DNA of 64,000 bases from Adiantum capillus-veneris (Eukaryota > Streptophyta > Polypodiopsida > Polypodiales > Pteridaceae): the NCBI GenBank assembly GCA_014529385.2, contig CM043946.1, forward strand, positions 38,699,058 through 38,763,057. Direction: 5' to 3'. Position 1 is the first letter of the stretch. Each line of letters begins with the position of its first letter. The position numbers and the translations under genes were made by a program. Shown piece after piece: positions 20,930 through 30,661 of the stretch. The notes beneath the pieces were generated by a model, which did not search any database, was not told the origin of the DNA, and saw only the letters and a list, made by a program, of their open reading frames with translations.

Positions 20930-23229
20930 AGGCCATGAATTAGAGCATGATATTCTGCTTCATTGTTGGAGTGGACATCTTCTAGAGTGATCCCTTCACC
21001 ATGGATCCTCTCTCCCAATGGGGATAAGACCACGATGCCTGCAGCTGCCTTATCCTTGGTTCTCTTGTATGCTCCATCAAAGTAGAGGCTATAAGCATTG
21101 ACCAAAGCCTCTAGAGCTGGAGGTGGTGGAAGTTCCTTTCTCTTCAAATGGCAAACTTTTTCATAGCACTTGTTTGTTAAAATGTTGGCTAAGCATGCTC
21201 GAGTTGTTCTTTCAACCTGTATTGTATAATCAAACTCTTGAAGTCGCACCACCCACTTTGCTATTTTGTCAGAGATTTCCATATGTTGTAGTGCATAGGG
21301 AAACATATCCTCCACAGTGATAATTACAAACCTCTTCGGCAGCAAGTATGGCCGAAATTTGGTTACCGCAAACATGAGAGCTAACACTAGCTGTTCCATT
21401 AGGGTGTAGGCCTTCTCTGTGTTTTCCATGAGGCGGCTAGCAAAATACACAGGCCTCATAAAGGAGGTTTTTGGATCTTTTTGTAGGAGGGCAGCACCAA
21501 TGGCTTCTTCTCCCACACTAGGGTTTACAAAGAATGTTTCTTCCCAACAAGGTTGGAGGATTACAGGGAGTGACCCTAACATTTTTTTAATCTCTCTAAA
21601 ATGCCCTTCACTTTCTTCACTCCAAACAGGCGTCTCTTGACGAGTCAGCTGTTGTAGAGGAAATATCACTTGGGAGAGTAAGTGTATGAATCTACTCAAA
21701 CATCTTAGCTTTTGCAAGAAGGAGATTAATTGTTTGATGGAAGTTGGGGAAGGTAGATTTAGCAATGTTTCTATCTTTTCAGGATCTACCTCGATTCCAT
21801 CAATGGACACTACATGCCCTAATAGTGTAACCTTGCTTTCCCCAATGTGACATTTGTCCTTGTTTAGTTGTCCACCCAGCTTAGCTAAACGAGTAAATCC
21901 TTCATCAATCTTGCCGAGATGCATACTTTTGGAGCTGTAAATACAAAAGTCATCTATGAAAACCCTTATGGACTTACCAAAGTAAGGTTGGAAGACCATG
22001 TTCATGAATCGTTGAAAGGTGGCTGGAGCGTTGGTGAGACCAAAAGGCATGACTCGAAATGCAAAACATCCCCATGGTGTGATGAAAGTAGTCTTTTTCT
22101 GGTCCTCCTCTGCAATGCGTATTTGAAAGTAGCCAGAGTAGCCATCACACACTGTGTATCTCTCATGGCCTGCTACTTCATTTAGAATCTCATCTTGAAA
22201 TGGGAGAGGGAAGTGGTCCCTCTTTGTTGCAGCATTTAGTGGCTTGTAATCCACGCACACTCGCCATTTACCATTCTTCTTTGGCCTCACCACTACTGGG
22301 GAGACCCATTCTGAATCTTCTACTGGGTATATGAATCCTGCTTCTAAGAGTCTCTTCACCTCAGACAACAGTGCATTTTGTTGCACAACTCCTAATCTTC
22401 TTAGTTTTTGTACTACTGGCTTGCTCCCTTCTTTTAGATGGATATGATGCTTCACTGCCGTGACACCTGTAATGTGAGTGTAATCAGAAATAAACAACGA
22501 TGCATGCTTCTTAAGAACATTTACATAACCCTCCTTTTCTTCTTCCTTTATATCCTTGGATAACATCTCCTCTAGGCTGGCATCCCACACATTCTCCATT
22601 TGGATCCTTGGGTTGTCTTCTGATGAGGTAGTTTCCTTTATGGTGACGCCCATGACTTCGAGAGTGCTATCACTCTCTTCACTTGAACTCTCTTCCTCGT
22701 CCATGGATGAGGAGCATCCACTTGAGCTCCACTCATCAGCTGACGTCTCTAGTTCAAGGTTCTCTTGTCGCCCATTCTTTAGGTTATAAACCACCTTCCG
22801 ACTATGGCCACCCATGTGAGGCCTCAACTCCAAGTCTCCTGTTGCCCAATCTTGCCTAGCTCCTATACCCATAAGCCAAGGTCGTCCTAAAATAAGGGGG
22901 TATCCTTCTCCCTTTACTGGCATCACATAAGCATCAACCTCTGTAGTGATTCCAAAAACAGAAACTCTCAAAGCTTTCACTACACCCACACAAGTGACAG
23001 AGACATTATTGGCCATTTTTGCCCTAAAGTTTGATGATTCCATTACCTCTAAACCCAATTGATGCATTAGCTTTTCTGTCATGACACAAACCTCTGCTCC
23101 ACTGTCAATGTAAGTTTTTGGAATCCGTTGTCCCTTGATTTGAGCCTCCACCAAAGGCACTATATCCTTGAGACCATATGTTTTGATTACACTTACTAGC
23201 TTACTTCGCTTTGCCCTCGTGCTCACCAT
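20896..23229 (-). CDS. Element B pol, part 1: protease, RT, first RNase H and start of second
   Basis: ATG at 23227-23229. Retropepsin with IDSGAEV (residues 41-47) and ILGRPWL (113-119), an acidic Ser/Glu-rich linker (about 165-230), and RT with VCVDYKPLN and the active site FIDD at 424-427. A first RNase H follows in which the usual catalytic Asp positions are not Asp. The second RNase H begins at SLYFDGA and NNEAEYHAL, and the frame is lost soon after. Dual RNase H is typical of the Tat lineage. Gag and pol share one frame, separated by a TAA at 23233-23235. Confidence 0.92.
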   Translation of the reverse strand: MVSTRAKRSKLVSVIKTYGLKDIVPLVEAQIKGQRIPKTYIDSGAEVCVMTEKLMHQLGLEVMESSNFRAKMANNVSVTCVGVVKALRVSVFGITTEVDAYVMPVKGEGYPLILGRPWLMGIGARQDWATGDLELRPHMGGHSRKVVYNLKNGRQENLELETSADEWSSSGCSSSMDEEESSSEESDSTLEVMGVTIKETTSSEDNPRIQMENVWDASLEEMLSKDIKEEEKEGYVNVLKKHASLFISDYTHITGVTAVKHHIHLKEGSKPVVQKLRRLGVVQQNALLSEVKRLLEAGFIYPVEDSEWVSPVVVRPKKNGKWRVCVDYKPLNAATKRDHFPLPFQDEILNEVAGHERYTVCDGYSGYFQIRIAEEDQKKTTFITPWGCFAFRVMPFGLTNAPATFQRFMNMVFQPYFGKSIRVFIDDFCIYSSKSMHLGKIDEGFTRLAKLGGQLNKDKCHIGESKVTLLGHVVSIDGIEVDPEKIETLLNLPSPTSIKQLISFLQKLRCLSRFIHLLSQVIFPLQQLTRQETPVWSEESEGHFREIKKMLGSLPVILQPCWEETFFVNPSVGEEAIGAALLQKDPKTSFMRPVYFASRLMENTEKAYTLMEQLVLALMFAVTKFRPYLLPKRFVIITVEDMFPYALQHMEISDKIAKWVVRLQEFDYTIQVERTTRACLANILTNKCYEKVCHLKRKELPPPPALEALVNAYSLYFDGAYKRTKDKAAAGIVVLSPLGERIHGEGITLEDVHSNNEAEYHALIHGLCWCSIIQLRD

Positions 23230-23232
23230 TTT

Positions 23233-24537
23233 TTACCATTGTCGTCGAAGCTTTGGGGAGATATGAAGTAGTTGTGGCCAAGTAATCTTTGGTCCTTGAG
23301 AACTCACATCAGCTGTCAAGTCATAAGGTTGTGTCCGAGATCCCATAGGGAAATCAGAGATGTCAATTTGAGACCTAGTACGGGTCTTTCTCTTCTCGGC
23401 TTCATCTTTAGTTGCCCGAGATGTACTTGCTTCATTGCTTGCATCCTTGCTTGTTTCTTTACCTACTTCATCTTGGACACGCACATGTTTGATAGGCATT
23501 GTAGCCACTTCATCTATCTTCATCTTCCCTTTAGCTATTTCTTCCTGGTTGCTTCTGCCCTTGAGGACCTCCTCCATCCTTATGATGCTCACATTTGGTT
23601 GAGTAGCAGGGGCTTGAGCTTGAGCACGAGGTGGCTGCAAAATTTGAGGTTGCGGTTGCTCTTGTGCTTGAGCTCTAGCACGGGGTGGACTTACTTGTTG
23701 TCGAGGACCTCTGACAGGGTAGTCATATCTTCTGGGATGAGGGCAATTATACATGCCGTGGCCAATTTCCCCACAATTGTAACACAACATTTCCCTTGCT
23801 TGACGTCGCATTGGTGGCCGATTCCCACCATTTCCCTCAATAGGCCTTCTTACACCCTGCACAAGATTTACTCTCAACCCCTCTAGCTGGTTTGTGAGAT
23901 TGTTTATTTGTTGGAGCATATCTTCTTGTTGACCTCTATTGAGGTCTGGTGCATTAGGCACATTTGGAGGTATGTGAGAAGCTTCCATAGTTGTGATATT
24001 GCCTCCCAAAGCTAGCTGGCCAGCTTGGGCTTGATAGAGAATCTTTCTATTCTTTTCCCTAGCAATTCTTAAGGCATCTTCAAAAGCATTTGGAAATTTG
24101 CCCTTTACCTTCTCCCTTAGCAAGGGGTACAAACCTGAGATAAATCGATCCTTTTGGAGGCAATTGGGAGCTCGCTCACCAGGGTTTAGTAAGTCTGACC
24201 ATTGCCCCCAAAGTTTCAGAAAACCTTCCTCATAGGTTGCATAACCATGAGGGTCAACTTGATGAAGGGACAGAAGCCGTTGCCATAGTTCTTCTGCCAA
24301 ATAGGCTCGTTGAAATCTTCGTAGGAAAGCCACCTTCAATCCCTCCCAATCAATTCTTTGGGTTGGATCTAGAGCCTGGAACCATACCCTAGCTTCTTCT
24401 TTGAGCACCAAAGGAAAAGCTCTGAATTTCACTGCTTCGTCATCCCTCCCGGAGACAAGGAAAGCCATCTCCAAGTTATCCAAAAAATCCCCAGCATTTT
24501 CCCCACTTCGCCCGAAAAAATTTGGGAAAGCCATCAT
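23233..24537 (-). CDS. Element B gag
   Basis: The first ATG codes MMAFPNFFG; the frame is open back to a TTG at 24561 that overlaps the stop of the preceding leader ORF. The Retrotrans_gag domain covers about residues 1-150 (WFQALDPT, FLRRFQ). A coiled-coil-like stretch near 200-230 and a CCHC knuckle CYNCGEIGHGMYNC follow. After it come a Pro/Gln-rich linker and a basic C-terminus ending LRRQW. Length, 434 residues, is normal for plant gypsy gag. The stop is a TAA in frame with pol, so readthrough could yield a Gag-Pol, whereas element A has no stop there. Confidence 0.92.
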   Translation of the reverse strand: MMAFPNFFGRSGENAGDFLDNLEMAFLVSGRDDEAVKFRAFPLVLKEEARVWFQALDPTQRIDWEGLKVAFLRRFQRAYLAEELWQRLLSLHQVDPHGYATYEEGFLKLWGQWSDLLNPGERAPNCLQKDRFISGLYPLLREKVKGKFPNAFEDALRIAREKNRKILYQAQAGQLALGGNITTMEASHIPPNVPNAPDLNRGQQEDMLQQINNLTNQLEGLRVNLVQGVRRPIEGNGGNRPPMRRQAREMLCYNCGEIGHGMYNCPHPRRYDYPVRGPRQQVSPPRARAQAQEQPQPQILQPPRAQAQAPATQPNVSIIRMEEVLKGRSNQEEIAKGKMKIDEVATMPIKHVRVQDEVGKETSKDASNEASTSRATKDEAEKRKTRTRSQIDISDFPMGSRTQPYDLTADVSSQGPKITWPQLLHISPKLRRQW

Positions 24538-24557
24538 AAAAGTGGGTTGCCTTCCTC

Positions 24558-24770
24558 TCAATATAGCACAAAGATGAAAACGTCTAGGCCCAAATCATAT
24601 CTTATTAAGGGTAGAATAAATGGATTGATAGATGCATTAATCTCAGCTAGACGACGAGGGCCTAGTAAGTCCCTTATGATGTTTTGGAACCTAAGCTTTG
24701 TGCTAGCTATTATATGCACAGTTTGTCTAGCAAGAGGTTGGAAAGGTCCATATAAATCCCTATGATTCAT
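24558..24770 (-). CDS. Leader small ORF, type A (70 aa, element B)
   Basis: ATG-initiated ORF directly upstream of gag; its TGA overlaps the open gag frame in a shifted phase. The product is basic and hydrophobic, with LAEINASINPFILPLIRYD and a hydrophobic end IFVLY. It is clearly the same protein as the leader ORF at 53958-54170 in element A (most residues identical) and a distant relative of the type B ORF beside it. No known domain is recognised. It follows ORF B in the same frame after a TAA and three codons. Function unknown; conservation between two separate families suggests it is under selection. Confidence 0.7.
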   Translation of the reverse strand: MNHRDLYGPFQPLARQTVHIIASTKLRFQNIIRDLLGPRRLAEINASINPFILPLIRYDLGLDVFIFVLY

Positions 24771-24779
24771 GGAGTATGC

Positions 24780-24989
24780 TTAAAGCAAGATGAAGATGTG
24801 AACATCAAAAGATACATTATACTCCAAAATAGGAAATATTATAGGGTCAGGGGACAACAATATCTCTCTCAACCTCTCAGCTCCAAAATAGAAGACCAAT
24901 CTTTGTTGCAAAAAAATCTTTCTATCAATGCGCACATTCACCCTAATATTCTGAACTGATTGAAAGTTGTGGAAAATGGGATTATTCAT
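24780..24989 (-). CDS. Leader small ORF, type B (69 aa, element B)
   Basis: ATG-initiated, with RKIFLQQRLVFYFGAERL, then SPDPIIFP and the end DVHIFILL. It matches leader ORFs at 53718-53936 (element A) and 61091-61309 (element C). It also shows the same residue pattern as type A ORFs (K-hydrophobic, Q, FG/LG, EI.xS.xP, IxP, Y, DVxIF), so the two types look like products of an old duplication. No known domain is recognised. Confidence 0.7.
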   Translation of the reverse strand: MNNPIFHNFQSVQNIRVNVRIDRKIFLQQRLVFYFGAERLREILLSPDPIIFPILEYNVSFDVHIFILL

Positions 24990-25022
24990 TGGTGCATTAA
25001 TTACAACCTTCTATGAAGCACT

Positions 25023-25526
25023 TCATTGAAGTTGAGCTCTCTTGGATCCCACCATTTGAGAGATGCGAAGAATTTGTTCACCAGTGATTAGCCTAGCTTT
25101 GGTGTGACCATCTTCAGCTTTGTAGAGTTCATAGGGTTCGATGGCTACCCTCTCAACCACCTTGAGCCTTCTTGCTAGTAGTAGTTGGAGTGCATCACCA
25201 TATGTAGCCTCTTGCCAATACCGCACCCCATTGATGTGTAGCTCCCCCTCCAAAAACTTGTTAATACCCGAGTTTGAGAGTGCTTTCACCACCTGAAGTC
25301 GAGGCTTCAAAGGAAGTGTCTTCACACTAGCCACAAAGCACTCCACACAATTTTTTGACCTAGGGACTTGATGACTACAAGATTTTCCTTGAAGCAAAGA
25401 AGGGTGTGTGTAGTTAACTCTCTTTACCCGCATACCTGCCGTTTGTCGATAAAGACGCTTCTTTTCTCGAGCTTCTTGGGGAGACCATAGTGGAAGTCTT
25501 GGAGAATTTGATGGATCTTCCTTCAT
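25023..25526 (-). CDS. Leader ORF, 167 aa, unknown (element B)
   Basis: First ORF after the primer site, ATG at 25524-25526. The N-terminal half is very basic (REKKRLYRQ, RVKRVNY) with a CVEC pair. The C-terminal half is mixed alpha/beta-like, with YELYKAEDGHTKARLITGEQ. It lies in the same frame as the two 70-residue ORFs, separated from the next by TGA and TAG a few codons apart. I do not recognise a family. Ogre and related Tat elements are known to carry an extra ORF before gag, and this may be its counterpart. Confidence 0.6.
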   Translation of the reverse strand: MKEDPSNSPRLPLWSPQEAREKKRLYRQTAGMRVKRVNYTHPSLLQGKSCSHQVPRSKNCVECFVASVKTLPLKPRLQVVKALSNSGINKFLEGELHINGVRYWQEATYGDALQLLLARRLKVVERVAIEPYELYKAEDGHTKARLITGEQILRISQMVGSKRAQLQ

Positions 25527-25554
25527 AGGATTGATAGAGCGCTGCTTGAGAACT

Positions 25555-25571
25555 CCTCCGTGGGGGCACCA
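25555..25571 (-). other. Primer-binding site of element B
   Basis: On the minus strand TGGTGCCCCCACGGAGG lies six bases after the 5' LTR edge. The same site with at most one change occurs in elements A (54228-54244) and C (62017-62033). The tRNA it would pair with ends in GGGGGCACCA; I did not assign its identity. Confidence 0.85.
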
Positions 25572-25650
25572 ATTTATGACGAAGGAAATTTGGAATGGCG
25601 GCCTCTACACCAAAACAAACTCCATTGCGCCACAAGGGAAATGAGATGAG

Positions 25651-25682
25651 GGCACCACCTAGTCTTGGAAGCGTGAACTAGG
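25651..25682 (-). other. Conserved LTR hairpin plus GGTGGTGCCC (element B, 5' LTR)
   Basis: Identical to the structure at 17963-17994. The GA tract begins about 16 bases further on. Confidence 0.65.
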
Positions 25683-25694
25683 ACCGCTACACGA

Positions 25695-25757
<63 letters not shown>

Positions 25758-26069
25758 ACTATGAATGAAGCATTAACCGTGGTGTGTGTACAAGGAATGG
25801 ATGACTTCAAACACTCCCAACAAAAATAGCATATAGATTACCAAACAATCACTCAAGGATTAGCCAAAATCACATCAAGCACTCTCACACGCATATAAAA
25901 CATTTCTCTTAATTAACATAAGTAAGAGGAGGAGAGGTTACTAGCATGAAACAATTTGCACTCTAGAATGTGCAAGAATAGAGTGAATGAATGAGCTTAT
26001 GGGCTCATGGTGAGTGATACAAAGGCTCAATGGACTGAGGGAGGCTTGAAATTACAAAGGGGAAGGCCT

Positions 26070-26080
26070 CTTTATATAGG
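26070..26080 (-). promoter_or_regulatory. TATA box in 5' LTR of element B
   Basis: CCTATATAAAG on the minus strand, about 390 bp upstream (in element orientation) of the hairpin. The same spot is kept in the 3' LTR. Confidence 0.6.
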
Positions 26081-27033
26081 AAAGAGAGTGATTAGGAGTG
26101 AGGTTAAGATACAAGTGTAATTTGTACAAATGAAGCTTGATTAGGGGCATTCAACCAATGAAGAATCTCCTTCCAAGTGATTTGTTGACCAATTAGCTCC
26201 ATCATCACTTGTGTTGTCTTCACTCCTTCCTCCATAGCTTGAGTCCAAGAGCTTCCTTATTTTAAAATGTAAAGAATCTACATAAAATCAATACATATCT
26301 AGTAATAATAGAAAGGGGTTGAGTGAGAACTTATGAATTACAACAAGATTAAGCATGACTTGAGAGGTGATTAGAAGAGGAACTTTGATGGGTTTTTGAG
26401 CTTGAGAGAGAAGAGGAAGGAGAGGAGGGTGAGAAGACTAATGGCTGATTTTAAAGAAGGTCTCAATGTGGAAAAGGAAGGGTGTGTGTGTGTAAAGGTA
26501 GGGGGGTGGTCTCCACCACAGTTGAAAAAACTGCCGTCCACCATTTTGGCCATATCTCCTAGACCGTAGATGAAAAAATTATAAAAAAAATATGGCCAGA
26601 ATCTTTAGCTCGTCAGTTACAACTTTGATGAAGACAACTTTTCTTGGATCGGAGTGGAAGTATTTTTTAAAAATTCAACAAAATCATGTGCCTGGTTTCT
26701 TCCTTTACCAAGTCTTCCACTTGGGTCCCATTTGTTTGACTCATCATATGGCTCCAAAGCCATGATGATATGAGCCACTCATGACCCTTGAATCATGGGT
26801 GCATGGCTCCACAACCACATCATATCTTTTCTTTTCACATTTACATATTTTCCCTTCCCTTTACCACTAGGTTCTCCCTCTACCTTTCACCTCCGGTGAA
26901 CTAGTCAAGAAAAAATCATTTTTTTAAAATTTTTCCAAGAGGTTGTTCTCACTCTTTCTTTTATTGTAAACCTCTAGAAGCAAGGAAAACCAACAAAATA
27001 TGATAAACAAAAATTTGTGATAGGCTCGGATCA

Positions 27034-27353
27034 ATGGCAAGGAATCTTTACTTCCAATTGAAGTAGAAATTCCTGCTCTCAAGTTATTGTCATTGGAAGA
27101 TGAGAAGAAAACAAATGCATGGCAGAAGAGGTTATTGGATTTACAATGCTTGCAATTGGATAGAGTTTTAGCTTTGGGTTACTATGAGGAAGTGTCAAGG
27201 AAGGCTCAACTAAAAGCCAATGAATGCGTAAAGGATAAGAAAATTGAAAAGGGTGATTTGGTGTTTCGATACAATAATAAGTTGGACAATACCTTTCAGA
27301 AGAAGTTTCAGATCAAATGGGGAGGTCCTTTTACTGTTGTAAATATAGATTGA
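27034..27353 (+). pseudogene. Gypsy integrase C-terminus, part 2 (element D)
   Basis: It continues the frame broken at 17888: after HLVYG comes KESLLPIEVEIPAL, then LQCLQLDR and the C-terminal GDLVFRYNNKLDN ... KWGGPFTVV. The frame stops at 27351 before the usual GYRLKPY end. A purine tract AGGCAAGGGGGGG near 27510 probably marks the 3' LTR edge of D. No chromodomain was seen. Confidence 0.85.
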
Positions 27354-29267
27354 AGAAATATCTGGCACGTTTGATGGCAATTGTGGCTGATGAAATGCTA
27401 TCAATTTTTAGGACACAATGTTGAGACATCTAAGGATGTAAATGAGGTTTCTGGAGATGAAATGAAGCAATTGTTCACCCTAAGGACCTCTGCTTGTCAT
27501 GAATGACTAAGCAGGCAAGGGGGGGCTAGCAAGCTATGTCAAAATTTTTTTGGATAAGCATGAAGTCACTAGGTCATGCCAAAAAGCTTGCCCACTAGCC
27601 TCATGTATATGTGTACATAGCCCTGCAAGTTTTGGAAGTGGCCTTGCAAAAATTCATGTATAAAGGTGTGATTTTGCCAAGCTTGAATGCTGATGTTTTG
27701 GGTTGTTTGAGAGTCCAAAATATGGTTTTTAATAAGTGTTTTCAGCCGTGCTTTATATCTTGTGAATCGGACTTATACATCATGAGTTTTGAGCATCCGA
27801 AGCGGACGGGCGGTCTCAACTTAGAAGGTGATTGTGGGTGCATGGTAGAAGGGAAACTAGGCCAACTTGGGGGTCTAAGATTAGAAATGCTGAAGTTTTA
27901 TATTTCTGGAGATAGCCGAGATGATGGGCTTCAAGCCGAGTGTTACGGTGCATGTGCATCATTCGGTGACCGGAGCAGCAAGGTATGCCTCAGGAAAAAT
28001 TGTCCGAGAAGTCCCCTCATGCTTGGAAATTTTTGGGGAAGCTGGGGAGGTGGGAGGATGGTTCCAAGTGGCAATGGAGTAATCCCACATGGGGGGAGAA
28101 AGTGGAAATTGGAGGGTATAAGGTGGGGAGTGGATACCCCCTAAGGTTGTATCAAAGGGGCAAATGGAGCTTCTCTTGCCTTGCTAATGGGGCTCGTGGG
28201 TGTTGGGGGAGAAAGAGGGCACCCATTTTGAGTTCCAAGTGCCTGAACAGGCGCTTGGACTTCTCTTTGGTCCCCGGAAACTTGCCCCCACCCCATTCCT
28301 TGGTCAAATAGTCACCGACAACTCATTTTTCACCCAAAAAAGGCACAAATTGGACCAATTAAAAGGTTCCCAAAGAGAGAACCATGTTGGGTAAGAAGAG
28401 AAAGAAAATTACTTGGGATAAGAGCCAAAAAAATCCACTTTTCAATAGCTTCAATCCTCTGCACACCCTTTTTCCTAACAGAGACTAGTTTTTTTGGAGC
28501 TTTTGAGAGATACCCCAACTTTAAAAGCTTGTAACTATCTCGTCTGTTGTCGAAATCAAGCATATGGATACTCTATGGAGGTCTACACGACAGGAGCTTC
28601 ATTTTTATGGTCTTGGTTTTCATCAATTTTAATCATGGTTTGGGTTAGGGTTGTTTCCCGCCCGACGTTACATGTGTTCAACATAGGTGTTTTCCGTAGC
28701 TTTATGGTGTTTCCTTCCGACCGTGTGGTGTGTGCAAGGCTATATAGGTTCTCATTTTCCTTCATGTTTGCATGATAACAATGTCAATCATGGTGCATGT
28801 ACCCTTGTTATATTCCCTTACAGTGGGTTTCACCTGACGCATGTCAATGCCTGGTGCACCTTTGGCATGCACTACTACACCGACCTCTTTCTCCACCAAC
28901 ATGGGGGTAGAGCGGTCTATTGAGATAGAAGCTCCAAAAGTTAGAGAGATTTCTTCGAGGATGATAAAGTTAAGAGCCTCAAAAAAATAAAGTGAAGAGC
29001 CTTAAAAGGAGGAGGGGCCACAAGGACGGGGTTTTTTGGCCAAGAAGGCCATAGGGGAGTGGTAGAGAAAACGTGCAATTCTTCTTTGTGATCTCTCACC
29101 ATCCAATGGTCACCATCACATTACCTTTGATTGTTGACATTTCAGGTTATTTCAAACAAAACTCACACCATATAGTTTTAATAGTTGATTGTTCACATCA
29201 TGGCTTGCTTAATAGACTATGAAGAATATTTGTTTGAATTGGTCGTATGCAATGTTAAATATTATTT

Positions 29268-29270
<3 letters not shown>

Positions 29271-29338
<68 letters not shown>
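29271..29338. repeat. (AT)n microsatellite, 34 units
   Basis: Perfect AT repeat of 68 bp. Confidence 0.97.
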
Positions 29339-29343
<5 letters not shown>

Positions 29344-29422
29344 GGAGAACCTTTGAAATGTGTTCGTAATCATGACCCTTTAAGTTTTCTTTGTAATGAA
29401 GCCTTGTAGAACATTTTTATCA

Positions 29423-29450
29423 TGTGTGTGTGTGTGTGTGTGCACGTGAA

Positions 29451-29483
<33 letters not shown>
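29423..29483. repeat. (TG)n and (CT)n microsatellites
   Basis: TG repeat at 29423-29442 and CT repeat from about 29453, separated by CACGTGAATCA. Confidence 0.9.
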
Positions 29484-29486
<3 letters not shown>

Positions 29487-29560
29487 CATTAACATGTCAA
29501 ATTTGTTCTAAGAATTGCTAAAAAATTTTCAACAAAAAATGTTGCCTTCTTGAGACCATC

Positions 29561-30361
29561 GTGAAGTCTTCACCTTGTCTTTATTTAGTTTGAAGGGAAG
29601 GGGGAGGATATTGCAAAAGCTAAAGGCTTGGGGCATCAAAAGAGAAAGGCTAAGGGTGTATATACTAAGTGTTGTCTAAGTTGAGATTAAAAAAATTTCT
29701 TAGGACTTGATACTTAAGACAAACCCTATTGAGGCCCTTGCATGCTGCTTCAATCACCATGGCATCTGGGGGCTTTGCTTGCGAGGGGTTCAGAGATGGG
29801 GTGCTCACAGGAGCCACCTGCAGCAAGAAGTGTCCAAATGTCTTGGAGGATGTAGATCTGCTTGGTGGTTTTGACCTTGGGAGACGGAGGTGTTTCCCGT
29901 TATCACAACTCACCGACATAATGTCAATCGGGTGGATCGAAACCCAGTTAGTGCATGGATGCACCAAATGCGACGGATTGAGGGCTCTAATGAGAGAGTA
30001 GGAGTTAGTGATTATGAAAGAGAGAATTCAAGAAGAGATGGGAATCTCTTCGCACGCACACCTCGATCAATCACTCAACTCTCACAAGCTCAAGAACATA
30101 TGCTAATCTCTCACTAATGACTAACATTCACACACAAAATCATACACACACAAGCATATGGAAGCCAAGATTAGAGAAATGCAATGCCATTGCCTCAACA
30201 CACACACACACTCTAATTGAGCACACACATGAAGAAAGTGCACAACACATTAAAAAATTAGCAAGAGGAGAGAATGATTAGATAAATTTAGAGACAAATA
30301 ATCACAAATCTAAGCATCCCAACACATAAAGACATGGGAGAGAAGCATAGAGAGACAAATA
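29561..30361. other. No gene; outer part of the left LTR of element H
   Basis: The stretch has short unrelated frames only. CA-rich sequence at 30127-30230 loosely resembles the sequence at 37690-37720 in the other LTR, so the left LTR of H probably reaches at least to about 30000. Its outer edge could not be placed. Confidence 0.35.
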
Positions 30362-30661
30362 GCTTTGCATTATTAGCCCAATGCTAGCCACAATGTGAGA
30401 GGGGAGCTCCATCTCCATATCCACCTTTTTCTCTACTCTCCACCCTAGCTCTCCAAATGAGCTGCACATTGTAGCATTTGAAATCTATACCTAGGGTTTT
30501 CTGAGAAGTGATCATCCACCCAAATGTGCATAAAAGGCCTAGGCTAACAAATACGAGCAGGAACTTTCATAGAGCCCACAACTATAAGAAAGGTACATAT
30601 ATACATGTATGTATACGTCAATGGAAGCACAATGCATGTCATTAGCACTCACTCGTCAACA
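30362..30661 (-). repeat. LTR core, left copy (3' LTR of element H)
   Basis: About 300 bp matching 37890-38190 with many substitutions (shared blocks CACAATGTGAGAGGGGAGCT, TCAATGGAAGCACAATGCAT). In minus orientation it starts TGTTGACGAGTG, preceded by a purine tract CGAAAGGGGTGAT at 30662-30674. That sets the element on the minus strand. The divergence shows an old insertion. Confidence 0.7.

Larger units (their letters stand above)
17889..27033 (-). mobile_element. Complete Tat-like gypsy retrotransposon (element B, 9.1 kb)
   Basis: LTRs of 1449 and 1457 bp enclose, in element order, a primer site, a 167-codon ORF, two 70-residue leader ORFs, gag, and pol with dual RNase H and integrase, then a polypurine tract. 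The insertion splits the integrase frame of element D, and the 4 bases ATGG are duplicated at the two edges. Roughly 15 substitutions separate the LTRs (about 1%). One frameshift in pol and one stop between gag and pol are the only coding lesions seen. Confidence 0.93.
25577..27033 (-). repeat. 5' LTR of element B
   Basis: 1457-bp partner of the LTR at 17889-19337, differing mainly by single bases and by GA-tract length (about 25699-25755 here). In element orientation it ends CCTTCGTCA, next to the primer site. Confidence 0.93.
27354..29560. other. No gene; probable 3' LTR of element D and microsatellites
   Basis: After a likely polypurine tract near 27510 the sequence may be the 3' LTR of D, but no second copy lies in the window, so its end is unknown. 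A 177-codon plus-strand frame at 27611-28144 shows no known domain and has an LTR-like, G-rich composition. I do not regard it as a gene. Confidence 0.4.

Noticed and set aside
27611-28144. 177-codon plus-strand frame as a possible host gene
   Set aside because: No known domain or signal, in probable LTR sequence downstream of element D. Overlapping frames of similar length occur nearby, as expected from G-rich LTR composition.
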